From Solidesulfovibrio magneticus (GTDB taxonomy: Bacteria > Desulfobacterota > Desulfovibrionia > Desulfovibrionales > Desulfovibrionaceae): a DNA stretch of 56,691 nucleotides. Positions 7,279 to 16,306 of this stretch are shown here, piece by piece. Both the position numbers and the translations under genes were made by a program. The notes under the pieces are model-generated. The model was not told the DNA's origin. It was given only the letters and a program-made list of their open reading frames with translations, and ran no database searches. How positions within the stretch are numbered: the stretch's first letter is position 1; each line of letters opens with the position of its first letter. The stretch lies in contig DLGG01000143.1 in NCBI GenBank assembly GCA_002482565.1, positions 1-56,691 on the forward strand, given 5' to 3'.

Positions 7279-8487
7279 GTGCGCGCCGTCGTCATCATCG
7301 TCTTTGTCGTGGTCTATGCCGCCATGATCCTGGGCCGCCTGCCGGGCCTGGCCCTGGACCGGGCCGGCGCGGCCGTGCTCGGGGCCTTGGCCCTTATCGC
7401 CGCCGGAACCATGACCGTCGCCGACGCCTGGGCCGCCGCCGACGTGCCGACCCTGGCCCTGCTCTTCGGGCTCATGGTCATCTCGGCCCAGCTGCGTCTG
7501 GGCGGCTTCTACACCGCCGTCAGCCGCGCGCTTATCGCCGCCTCGGCCGGCCCGGCCGGACTGCTCGCCCGGGTCATGGCCGCCGCCGCCGCGCTCTCGG
7601 CGCTTCTGGCCAACGACATCGTCTGCCTGGCCATGACCCCCATCCTGGTCGAAGCCGTCCTGGCCCGGGGACTCAATCCCATGCCGTATTTGATCGGCCT
7701 GGCCATGGCCGCCAACATCGGCTCGGCCGCCACGCTCATCGGCAATCCGCAAAACATGCTCATCGGCCAGGTGGCGAGCCTGCCCTTTGGCGGCTACATG
7801 CTGGCCGCCCTGCCAAGCGTGGCCGCCGGCCTGGCCATCGCCTTCGCGGCCATCGTCTGGGGCTTTCGAGGCCGGTTCGCCGGCCCCAAGGTGATCCTGG
7901 ACGTGCCCGCCCCGGCCTTTTCCCCTTGGCAATCGGCCAAGGGGCTGGCCGCCTTGACGGTCTGCATGATCGTCTTCGTCTGGGGCGGCATGGCCCGGGA
8001 AAACGTGGCCCTGGGTTGCGCCGGGGCGCTGCTGTTAAGCCGCCGCATGGCTTCGCGCGAGACCCTGGCCCTGGTCGACTGGCAACTGTTGCTCCTTTTC
8101 CTCGGGCTGTTCGTGGTCAACCGCGAGGTGGCCGCCGTGGGTCTGCTGGACGACCTCTACCGGGGCGTGGCCGCCTGCGGCCTGGACCTCGGCCGGCCGG
8201 CCTGGCTGTTCACCGCCTCGGTGGTCCTGTCCAACATCGTCTCCAACGTGCCGGCGGTCATGCTGCTTCTGCCCGGCCATGGGTCGCCCGAACAGGCGAC
8301 CTTGCTGGCTGTCTCCAGCACCCTGGCCGGCAATCTGCTGCTGCCCGGCAGCATCGCCAACCTCATTGTGGCCGATCAGGCCGCGCTGCTTGGCGTCTCC
8401 ATGGGCTTTCGGGACCACGCCCGCATCGCCGCCCCGGCCACCGTGCTGACGCTGGTCGTCTCGGGCTGGTTGTTGTTGGGGGTGTAG
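7279..8487 (+). CDS. ArsB/SLC13-superfamily membrane transporter
   Basis: A 402-residue protein with about ten to eleven hydrophobic helices spread over its length. Hallmarks of the ion transporter superfamily are the ALLANDIVCLAMTP segment and IGNPQNMLIG near one third of the length, and a pseudo-symmetric second half with NIVSNVPAVMLL. Relatives move arsenite, citrate, dicarboxylates or sodium, so the substrate cannot be assigned. The GTG at 7279 is the first in-frame start after the terminator; no strong ribosome site is visible. No arsenic resistance genes flank it. A dispersed repeat follows its stop. Confidence 0.8.
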   Translation: MRAVVIIVFVVVYAAMILGRLPGLALDRAGAAVLGALALIAAGTMTVADAWAAADVPTLALLFGLMVISAQLRLGGFYTAVSRALIAASAGPAGLLARVMAAAAALSALLANDIVCLAMTPILVEAVLARGLNPMPYLIGLAMAANIGSAATLIGNPQNMLIGQVASLPFGGYMLAALPSVAAGLAIAFAAIVWGFRGRFAGPKVILDVPAPAFSPWQSAKGLAALTVCMIVFVWGGMARENVALGCAGALLLSRRMASRETLALVDWQLLLLFLGLFVVNREVAAVGLLDDLYRGVAACGLDLGRPAWLFTASVVLSNIVSNVPAVMLLLPGHGSPEQATLLAVSSTLAGNLLLPGSIANLIVADQAALLGVSMGFRDHARIAAPATVLTLVVSGWLLLGV

Positions 8488-8505
8488 CGGGGAGAGAAGA
8501 GAGGA

Positions 8506-8547
8506 GATGCCTCCGGCGGCTGGGGGCCTAAGGCCCCCAGACCCCCC
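8506..8547 (+). repeat. Dispersed intergenic hairpin repeat, copy 2
   Basis: GATGCCTCCGGCGGC, then CTGGGGGCC-TAA-GGCCCCCAG and a C-run. Preceded by the purine tract GGGGAGAGAAGAGGA. The loop reads TAA instead of TGA. It lies between the transporter stop and the LysA-paralogue ribosome site, oriented with the transporter. Confidence 0.9.
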
Positions 8548-8578
8548 AGATGGGAAATGGGGGGCCAGGAGGAAACCT

Positions 8579-9832
8579 ATGGAAGCCATGAGAAGAGCCT
8601 TGGCCGAGGGCTGGTTTCGGGAACAGGACACCGCCGTCGTGCTCTACGACCTAGACGCCCTTGAGGCCCGGGGCGAGGCGCTGATAAACGCTTTTCCTGC
8701 CGCAACCCTCCACGCTTTTGCCGTCAAGGCCTGCCCGCTGCCGCCGGTGCTGGCCATGCTGGCCCAGCTCGGCCTGGGGGCCGAGGCGGCCTCCCTAGGT
8801 GAAATCCATCTGGCCCTGGCCGCCGGCTTTCCCGCCGAGCGCATCGTCTTCGACTCCCCGGCCAAGACCGTGGAGGAACTGCGCCTGGCTTTGACGCTTG
8901 GGCTTTTCATCAATGCCGACAACCTGGACGAGCTGGCCCGCCTGGACGCCCTGGGCCGGGACACGGGCCTCGTTCCCCGGGCCGGGTTGCGGGTCAATCC
9001 GCAAGCCGGGACCGGGCGCATCAAGGCCACCAGCGTGGCCGGGCGCTATTCCAAGTTCGGCGTTCCCCTGGCCCAGCGCGAGGCCATTGTCGAGGCCTTC
9101 GGCTGCTATCCCTGGCTTTCGGGACTCCATGTTCACATCGGTTCCCAGGGTTGCCCCCTGGAACTCCTCGTGGCCGGCGTGGGCGCGGTCCACGATCTTG
9201 CCGCCGACCTCGACGCCCGGTTCGGTCCCGGGCGCGTGGCCGTCTTCGACCTCGGCGGCGGCCTGCCCGCCGCCTACCGCGACGCGGACCGCCCGCCCAG
9301 CCCCCAGGCCTATGTCGAGGCGCTTCGTGTTCGCTGCCCCGACCTGGCGGAAAACCAGCGCCGGCTGGTCACGGAATTCGGCCGCATGGTGGCCGCGCCC
9401 TGCGCCGTGGCCGCCAGCCGGGTAGAATACGTCAAGCGCCAGCCCGGTCACCGCACGGCGGTCATGCACCTGGGCGCGGACATGTTCGTGCGCGAATGCT
9501 ACAACCCGCGTTTCTGGCCCCACCGCACCCGTTTGCTAGGCGCGGGCGGCCTGGAGAAGCAAGGAAAACCCGTGCTCCACCATCTGGCCGGGCCGCTGTG
9601 TTTTTCCGGAGATTTCCCCGTGCGTCGGGCCATGCTGCCCGAGGCGTCGGCCGGGGACATCGTGGTCATCGAGGATGTCGGGGCCTACACCCTGTCCATG
9701 TGGTCGCGCTACAACAGCCGGCAGATGCCGCGCGTGCTGGGACTGCGGCAAGGCCGTTTTTCCGTGTTGCGCGAGCGCGAGGAACCCGAGGCTCTGGTGC
9801 GGTTTTGGCTTGGCGGGGGGACGTCGGCTTAA
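8579..9832 (+). CDS. PLP-dependent decarboxylase, LysA/ornithine-decarboxylase (fold III) family
   Basis: A 417-residue alanine-racemase-fold decarboxylase. Visible are the PLP lysine K50 in FAVKACPLPP, HVHIGSQG, the glycine-rich phosphate loop DLGGGLPAAY, and the C-terminal active-site cysteine C341 in CFSGD. The true LysA at 15056-16294 has CESGD at this place; here the glutamate expected to bind the distal amino-acid end of diaminopimelate is phenylalanine, so the substrate is probably different. The ATG at 8579 follows AGGAGG. An open frame extends upstream into the repeat (MPPAAGGL...) but this is an artefact. The gene stands alone between repeat copy 2 and a minus-strand gene. Confidence 0.8.
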   Translation: MEAMRRALAEGWFREQDTAVVLYDLDALEARGEALINAFPAATLHAFAVKACPLPPVLAMLAQLGLGAEAASLGEIHLALAAGFPAERIVFDSPAKTVEELRLALTLGLFINADNLDELARLDALGRDTGLVPRAGLRVNPQAGTGRIKATSVAGRYSKFGVPLAQREAIVEAFGCYPWLSGLHVHIGSQGCPLELLVAGVGAVHDLAADLDARFGPGRVAVFDLGGGLPAAYRDADRPPSPQAYVEALRVRCPDLAENQRRLVTEFGRMVAAPCAVAASRVEYVKRQPGHRTAVMHLGADMFVRECYNPRFWPHRTRLLGAGGLEKQGKPVLHHLAGPLCFSGDFPVRRAMLPEASAGDIVVIEDVGAYTLSMWSRYNSRQMPRVLGLRQGRFSVLREREEPEALVRFWLGGGTSA

Positions 9833-9883
9833 ATCAGTGTTGCAGCCTGGGAAAGCCAGGGTGCGGCGAAACAGGAATGCGTC

Positions 9884-10354
9884 TTAGGCTGGAGCGGCGG
9901 CGGTCTGGACGTCGGCCAGGGGCCGGCCCAGGAGAAAGGCTATTTCTTCGGGCGTCAGCACCGACCCGGACCGGCGGCATGAGGTCTTTGCAGGTTGCGG
10001 CAGGCCCAGTGCCTGCCAAGTGCGGGCCAGCAGCGCCCCGGGAGACAGGGGAAGCCGACAGACGCCTTCCTGGTCGTGCGGCTGGCGATTGTTGTTTGCC
10101 GTGTCGGAGCGGGGGCCATGGAGCAGGGTGATGATCCGAGGGGCAAGACCGTCAAGATTCTTGAGCAGCGTTGCCGGATCATCGTCAGCCTTCAGGGCCA
10201 GGTAAGCCAGTTGGCTGGGGCCGAAATGGGCCGACAGGCGCGCCGCTTCGTCGGTGTCGCGGGCGGCGAGCACCGCGAAATGCCCCGAAAGGGCCCCGGT
10301 CAGGAACGCCAGTTCCAGGGAATCCGGGCAGACGATGAGTACGCGGGTGTTCAG
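9884..10354 (-). CDS. Small unknown protein with receiver-like beginning; probable CTG start
   Basis: I do not recognise this gene. Read from a CTG at 10354 it gives 156 residues beginning LNTRVLIVCPDSLE, like the first beta strand of a response-regulator or Rossmann fold, but without a convincing phosphoacceptor set. The second half is low in recognisable motifs. The CTG is proposed because GAGGAGG lies 6 bases upstream; the only longer start (GTG/ATG-class, near 10477) has no ribosome site and adds 41 residues of low-complexity sequence. The gene ends convergent with the LysA paralogue. A regulatory or degenerate receiver role is a guess. Confidence 0.5.
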   Translation of the reverse strand: MNTRVLIVCPDSLELAFLTGALSGHFAVLAARDTDEAARLSAHFGPSQLAYLALKADDDPATLLKNLDGLAPRIITLLHGPRSDTANNNRQPHDQEGVCRLPLSPGALLARTWQALGLPQPAKTSCRRSGSVLTPEEIAFLLGRPLADVQTAAAPA

Positions 10355-10488
10355 GGCGGGCCTCCTCGGACGCCAGGGGACCGGATCGGCGTCACGGGGT
10401 TTACCCTGATTTATGCAAGAAACGATCCAGTTCAAGGATTCCGGGCCTGCGGCCGCCCCGTCGGGCCGAGGCGGCAAATTCTGCCAAT

Positions 10489-11370
10489 TTAGCGGCAGTT
10501 GCCCTCGGCCTTGTAGCTTTTGAAAAAGTCGCAGTCGCCCAGATCGCAGGCTTTCTTGTAGTCGGCGCAGGCCCGCTCCCGGTTACCGAGGCGTTCGTAG
10601 GCCAGCCCCCGGTTGGTGAAGTAGGAGGCGTCCGATGCCTTGGCCGCGATGGCCTTGTCGTAATCAGGCAGGGCGTCGCGGGGCTTGCCGGCGTTGCTCA
10701 AAAGATTGCCCCGATTGTTGCGCAGGTCCGGGTCTTGGGGATCGGCGGCGATGGCTTCGTCGAGCATGGTCAGCGCGGTTTTGGTGTCTCCGGCGGCCTG
10801 GGCCTTGGCGGCCTGGGCGGCCAGGGAAGCGGCGGTCTTGGGGTCGCGGGCGTCTGCGGCCGGGGCAGGAGCCAGGGGCATGGCCGGCTGGGCGGCCGGA
10901 CTCGCAGCCGGCGTCGCCATGGGCTGCGGGGCCGGTGCGGCTGTCGTTTGCGGGGCAGGGGGAGCCATGGGCTGCGGGGCGGCCGTGGTTATGGCCGGCG
11001 CGACGGGGGCTGGTACGGCGGCGGGTTTGGCCGCAGGGGGGGCAGGTTGCGAGGACGACGGCGTCTGGACCGTGGCTGCCGGCTGGGGCTTGGCCCCGAA
11101 AAGCCCGGTCTTGGGCTCGGGATGGGGCTGGCGTACGGGATCGGGAATGGACAATTTTTCGGTTGCCTGGCGTGACGGACCGGACTCCACGCCGGAAGTG
11201 GCTTCCTGCATCTGCTCCTGGCGCTGCTGCTCTTCCTGGCGGATGGTGCTGTCGGCCTGGCGCATCTTTTCCAGACGGCGCTTGAGAATTTCCTCCTGGG
11301 TCAGGGCCGAGGCGGAAGTGGCCGCCAGGACGAGGGACATGGCGAGAAGCGAGGAGACAATCCGTCTCAT
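10489..11370 (-). CDS. Exported tetratricopeptide-repeat protein
   Basis: A 293-residue protein. Residues 1-22 are a signal peptide ending SASA. A charged coiled-coil-like stretch rich in Glu, Gln and Arg (residues 25-60) follows, then a long Pro/Ala linker to about residue 175, and three TPR-type helical pairs at the C terminus (NNRGNLLSNAGKPRDAL, FTNRGLAYERLGNRERAC). The last cysteine-bearing residues (CADYKKACDLGDC) resemble Sel1-like ends. TPR domains bind proteins; the partner is unknown. It starts 30 bases after the EF-hand/LysM lipoprotein, so the two are probably one operon. Confidence 0.75.
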   Translation of the reverse strand: MRRIVSSLLAMSLVLAATSASALTQEEILKRRLEKMRQADSTIRQEEQQRQEQMQEATSGVESGPSRQATEKLSIPDPVRQPHPEPKTGLFGAKPQPAATVQTPSSSQPAPPAAKPAAVPAPVAPAITTAAPQPMAPPAPQTTAAPAPQPMATPAASPAAQPAMPLAPAPAADARDPKTAASLAAQAAKAQAAGDTKTALTMLDEAIAADPQDPDLRNNRGNLLSNAGKPRDALPDYDKAIAAKASDASYFTNRGLAYERLGNRERACADYKKACDLGDCDFFKSYKAEGNCR

Positions 11371-11400
11371 GGAACGGTCCTTTGCAAAAGCCGGCAGCAG

Positions 11401-12018
11401 TTAGGGCTTGGCCGGGATATTGAGCACTTGCCCGTCACGCAGGGTGTCGGGATGCATGTCGCCGTTGGCCCGGGTGATGTCTTCCACGCTGACGCCAAAT
11501 TTGTGGGCGATGCGTGACAGATGGTCCCCGCGCTGCACGGTGTAGGTCGTGCCCTCGGATTTCTTGCCGCCATCGGACTTGCCCTTGGCGTCCTTGGTCT
11601 CCTTGGCGTCCTTTTCCTTCTTGCCTTTCTCGGACTTGGCCTTGACGGCCGGCTCGGCCACGGGAGCGGGAATCTCAATGACTTCCTCGCCCTTAAACGG
11701 CACGGCCAGCTGCTTGCCGTCGCCGGGGCGCACCGGAGCCGGGGCATTGGGCGCAGGGGCGGCGGTTTTGGCGGCAATCCTGGCGTCGTCCGTGAGGAAA
11801 GCGGCATATTCGCTTTCCGACAAGCCGCCGTCGAAATCAGCATCCGATTTGGTGAACAGATCCGGGGTCACGTCCGGAAAAACGAACAGCAGCTCTTCGT
11901 AGGAGATCTTGCCGTTTTTATCGTGATCGACATGCCGGAAGGATTCCTTGTCCCCTCCGGAGCAGGCGCTGACCAGGGCCGCAAGGCCCAGGACAGCCAG
12001 GGCGATGGCTGACCGCAT
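11401..12018 (-). CDS. Lipoprotein with two EF-hands and a C-terminal LysM domain
   Basis: A 205-residue predicted lipoprotein with lipobox VSAC and lipidation site C19. Two calcium-binding EF-hand loops follow: DHDKNGKISYEE (31-42), a textbook loop, and DADFDGGLSESE (59-70). A Lys/Ala/Glu-rich spacer leads to a LysM peptidoglycan-binding domain at the C terminus (YTVQRGDHLSRIAHKFGV). It therefore probably tethers a calcium-responsive module between membrane and cell wall. The ATG at 12018 follows GAGGAGC; a longer start at 12063 would hide the signal peptide. The TPR gene follows at 30 bases. The combination is not one I know as a named family. Confidence 0.8.
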   Translation of the reverse strand: MRSAIALAVLGLAALVSACSGGDKESFRHVDHDKNGKISYEELLFVFPDVTPDLFTKSDADFDGGLSESEYAAFLTDDARIAAKTAAPAPNAPAPVRPGDGKQLAVPFKGEEVIEIPAPVAEPAVKAKSEKGKKEKDAKETKDAKGKSDGGKKSEGTTYTVQRGDHLSRIAHKFGVSVEDITRANGDMHPDTLRDGQVLNIPAKP

Positions 12019-12253
12019 AGGCTCCTCGTATTGGCGTTGGGAAGACGGCGCATATGCCGGCATTCGAAGCTGGCGCTTACCATGGGGGCAATCGGCAAGT
12101 CACGTGAAAAAAAAGAGGGATTTGTTCATCAAGTTCCGACCGGCCGGGATTGCGGGCTTGCCGACTCCCCCGGGCCGGGCGTACCACGGCCTGGGGACGT
12201 CGGCCGCCAGGGCCGGCCGTCCCAGGCATTACCGAATACGACGGGAGGCTGTG

Positions 12254-13276
12254 ATGGATATTGCCACGCTTCGAAAGACCGCCAAGGAAGAACTCAAGGG
12301 CTATTGCCGGGTGTGCCCGGTTTGCAATGGCCGGGCCTGCGCCGGCGAGGCCCCGGGCATGGGCGGCATGGGCACGGGCTCGGCCTTTACGGTCAACCTG
12401 GAGGCCCTGTCCAAGGTCCGGCTCAACATGCGGACCCTGCATAACGTCAAGACGGCCGACACGACCGTGGAACTGTTCGGCAAGACCTTGTCCATGCCGA
12501 TCCTGGCCGCGCCCATGACCGGCGTGCTCTACAACATGGGCGGCCGGCTGCCCGAGGACGAATTCATTCGCCGCATCATCGACGGCGCGGCCGAGGCCGG
12601 AACCATCGGCGCTTGCGGCGACGGGGCCGACCCGGCCATGTTCGACAGCGGCCTGGCCGCCATCGCCGCCAAGGCCGGCCATGGCATCCCCTTCATCAAG
12701 CCCCGGGCCCAGGACGCCGTCACGGCGCTTCTCAAACGCTCGGCCGAGGTCGGCGTGGCGGCCGTGGGCGTGGACGTGGACGGCGCGGGTCTGGCCGTCA
12801 TGGCGTTGAAGGGCCAGCCGGTCTCGCCCAAGACGCCCGAAGAACTGCGGGAACTGGTCGGGGCCACGACAACGCCCTTTATCGTCAAGGGCGTCATGAC
12901 CCCGGACGAGGCCGAGATCGCCTTTGCCGCCGGAGCGGCCGCCATCGTGGTTTCCAACCACGGCGGCCGGGTGCTCGACCACACCCCGGGCGCGGCCGAG
13001 GTGCTGCCGGCCATTGCCCGGGCCGTCAAGGGCCAGGGGATCATCCTGGCCGACGGCGGCGTGCGCACCGGAGCCGACGTGCTCAAGTACCTGGCTCTGG
13101 GGGCCGACGCCGTGCTGGTGGGCCGTCCCCTGGTCATCGGCGCGTTCGGCGGCGGGGCCGAGGGCGTGGCCATGCTGCTGCAAAAAATGCGGGCCGAATT
13201 GGTCGCGGCCATGCTCCTGACCGGCACTGCCTCGGTGCGCGAGGTGTCGCCGCGCATCATTTCGGCCCTGTCCTGA
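12254..13276 (+). CDS. FMN-dependent alpha-hydroxy-acid dehydrogenase homologue
   Basis: A 340-residue TIM-barrel flavoprotein of the glycolate/lactate oxidase superfamily. FMN and active-site motifs are clear: PILAAPMTG, SNHGGRVLD carrying the catalytic histidine and arginine, and DGGVRTGADVLKYLALGA with the phosphate-binding VGRP. The N terminus has a cysteine cluster, CRVCPVCNGRAC, shared with homologues in anaerobes and suggestive of a metal or thiol site. The substrate is unknown; lactate would suit a sulfate reducer but is not shown. The ATG at 12254 follows GGGAGG. It is divergent from the EF-hand lipoprotein gene, 235 bases away. Confidence 0.8.
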   Translation: MDIATLRKTAKEELKGYCRVCPVCNGRACAGEAPGMGGMGTGSAFTVNLEALSKVRLNMRTLHNVKTADTTVELFGKTLSMPILAAPMTGVLYNMGGRLPEDEFIRRIIDGAAEAGTIGACGDGADPAMFDSGLAAIAAKAGHGIPFIKPRAQDAVTALLKRSAEVGVAAVGVDVDGAGLAVMALKGQPVSPKTPEELRELVGATTTPFIVKGVMTPDEAEIAFAAGAAAIVVSNHGGRVLDHTPGAAEVLPAIARAVKGQGIILADGGVRTGADVLKYLALGADAVLVGRPLVIGAFGGGAEGVAMLLQKMRAELVAAMLLTGTASVREVSPRIISALS

Positions 13277-13308
13277 CCCGGGCCGGCTATGGCCCGCGTC
13301 GCCTCAAA

Positions 13309-13346
13309 AAGCCCCGGCCGGATGCTTGAGCATCCGGCCGGGGCTT
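13309..13346. terminator. Long perfect hairpin between convergent genes (probable bidirectional terminator)
   Basis: A 17-base arm (13309-13325) pairs perfectly with 13330-13346 across a TTGA loop. An A-run before it gives a T-run on the minus strand, fitting termination of the amphi-Trp gene; a weaker TTTT lies on the plus side. Confidence 0.75.
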
Positions 13347-13472
13347 GCCTGTTTTCTGGGCGTTGCGGCGTCTCGTGCTGCAGCCCTTGCAATATACCAA
13401 TCTGTTGAGCAAAACCAATTGGTTTAGGCTGCTGTCGAGAAAACGCCCTATGCGCTCATGTGGTCGCGGCGT

Positions 13473-13739
13473 CTAGCCGTCAAGGCCGACAGGCGCGTCG
13501 CCGTCCTTCCAGGTGAGTTCGATGGAGAGTTTTTTCTTGGACTTGCCAGGCTTGGATTTCTCCTTGAAGCTGATCTCCAGTTCGGCCAGGCGCGGCAGCT
13601 CCACGCAGGTCGGTCCGTTTTCGCCGCTGGCGGCCAGCTTGCCCTGCTTGAGGCCGGTGACGATTTTTTCCAGCACGACGGCGGCGTCGTAGGTCAGCAT
13701 CTTTTCATCGCAGTGGAAGAGGTCGGTTTTATCGCCCAT
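13473..13739 (-). CDS. Amphi-Trp domain protein
   Basis: An 88-residue protein starting MGDKTDLFHCDEKML, with helix LEKIVTGLKQGKL followed by alternating strands and a lysine-rich stretch ending ELTWKDGD. This matches the small amphi-Trp domain family, named for an amphipathic strand and a conserved tryptophan. No biochemical role is established that I know of. A ribosome site AAAGGAGC lies upstream of the start. It has its own start and, downstream, the long hairpin terminator, so it is probably a single-gene unit convergent with the FMN-enzyme gene. Confidence 0.75.
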   Translation of the reverse strand: MGDKTDLFHCDEKMLTYDAAVVLEKIVTGLKQGKLAASGENGPTCVELPRLAELEISFKEKSKPGKSKKKLSIELTWKDGDAPVGLDG

Positions 13740-13944
13740 GGTGCGCTCCTTTACGGGTCTTTTTCAGCGGAACCAACTTCTTCAATAACCATTTTCGGAC
13801 GAGCTGTCATGACGGGCGCGAGAAATTCCGGTCGCGGCGGCGAGACGGCTGTGACTGCCGTTTCGGACGCGGGCACAAGGGCCAACGGGAACCTGGGGCA
13901 GGCCTGTATTGGAAAAGAGGCCCGAGTCGTGCGTGGGCCTGGGA

Positions 13945-14265
13945 TCAGGCCGGAAGAAAATCGTACTCTCCCGGTCCCTGGACCAAGAGCAGCCGGCAGA
14001 CGCCGTCCCCGACGTTGGCCACTTCGTGAAGCTGCCCCGGGGCCACGGCGGCGTGGCATCCTACGGCCAGGGCAGCCGTCTCGCCGGTGTCCGGGAAGCG
14101 GATGGCGGCCTGGCCTTCCAGACAGAAGGTCGTGTCCGTGACTTGGCTGTGGCGGTGAGGCGGAATGGCCTGGCCTGGGGCCAGGGTCATGAGCGTCACC
14201 CGGGCCTGATCAGTCGTGAGGATGGTTTCCTTGCCGGCGATGACGTAGGGCGGCGTGGCGGTCAT
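13945..14265 (-). CDS. Small cupin-domain protein
   Basis: A 106-residue single-domain cupin. The first metal-binding motif appears as PPHRHSQVTDTTFCLEG, with H37 and H39 as candidate ligands. The second motif is around GQLHEVANVG. Cupins bind a metal and serve as enzymes, isomerases or sensor domains; nothing here fixes the role. The ATG at 14265 with GGGAG upstream is preferred over a longer start at 14337 that adds 24 unstructured residues. Its neighbour on the same strand is the SGNH hydrolase gene, 81 bases upstream. Confidence 0.75.
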   Translation of the reverse strand: MTATPPYVIAGKETILTTDQARVTLMTLAPGQAIPPHRHSQVTDTTFCLEGQAAIRFPDTGETAALAVGCHAAVAPGQLHEVANVGDGVCRLLLVQGPGEYDFLPA

Positions 14266-14346
14266 GAAGGACGCTCCCGTCGCATCGGATTGGCGATGCG
14301 TTTGTCCAGAAGGCGGCGGATGTCCTTGGCAGGCCAAGGCCTTGGA

Positions 14347-14883
14347 TCACATTTGGCTGGCGATGCGTTTTTTCCAGAGGGAATAGGCATTTTTGGTCAG
14401 ATGGATGCCGTCTTCGGTGAAATTGGGGCCGAGCTTGCCGTCGTCGGCCAAAAAGGCGTCGTAGAGATCAAGATAACTGACGAAGGCGTTTTTGCGGTCG
14501 CAAAGAGCCTTCAAGCGTTCGTTGGTGGAGACGATGACGGCGTTGTCGATGTTCTGGGCGCGGGTGGGCAGGATGCTTTGCACGTAGATGTGCGTATACG
14601 GCGAGACATGTTGGATCTTGTTGATGATCTTGTCGTAGTTGTCGAGAATCCGGTCCGGGGCGGCGATCTCGTTGATGCCGACCATGAGAAAAACCTTGCC
14701 CGGCCGCTTTTTGGCGATGGGTTCGATGCGTCGCAGCAGGTCGGCGCTGGTGGAGGACTCCACGCCGCTGATGAAAACCTTTTGCGGTTCTTCAAAAAGG
14801 TTATATATTTCCCAACCCTTGGTGATGCTGTCGCCGCAAAAGACGATCTGCATGGCGAGCAAGGCGGGCAGCACGGGATTCAC
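14347..14883 (-). CDS. SGNH/GDSL-family hydrolase
   Basis: A 178-residue serine hydrolase. The four family blocks are present: GDSIT with nucleophile S19, a glycine in block II, VGINE in block III, and DGIHLT with the catalytic Asp and His near residues 159-162. Such enzymes deacylate lipids, carbohydrates or peptidoglycan. The N terminus (NPVLPALLAM) is mildly hydrophobic but not a clear signal peptide, so location is uncertain. The GTG at 14883 follows GGAGG with 8-base spacing; an upstream GTG at 14904 is in frame without a ribosome site. Confidence 0.8.
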   Translation of the reverse strand: MNPVLPALLAMQIVFCGDSITKGWEIYNLFEEPQKVFISGVESSTSADLLRRIEPIAKKRPGKVFLMVGINEIAAPDRILDNYDKIINKIQHVSPYTHIYVQSILPTRAQNIDNAVIVSTNERLKALCDRKNAFVSYLDLYDAFLADDGKLGPNFTEDGIHLTKNAYSLWKKRIASQM

Positions 14884-15055
14884 GGAATGAGCCTCCGTAT
14901 GCACGGTCGCTTTCGGGCACAGTCGCCCTGATCAGCGAAAATAAGCGGCGTGACAAATCCGGTCAAGGGAAGGGCGGCTGTCCGCGGACGGCCGCCGTGT
15001 GGAGAACATCGCGCCCGGCGCGCGCAAAGGCGGACCAGGCGCGATATCCAAGGAA

Positions 15056-16294
<1,239 letters not shown>

Positions 16295-16306
16295 GGGCTG
16301 GTCTCC

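Noticed and set aside
8507..8578. N-terminal extension MPPAAGGLRPPD on the LysA paralogue
   Set aside because: It is the translated hairpin repeat; the real start at 8579 has AGGAGG before it.
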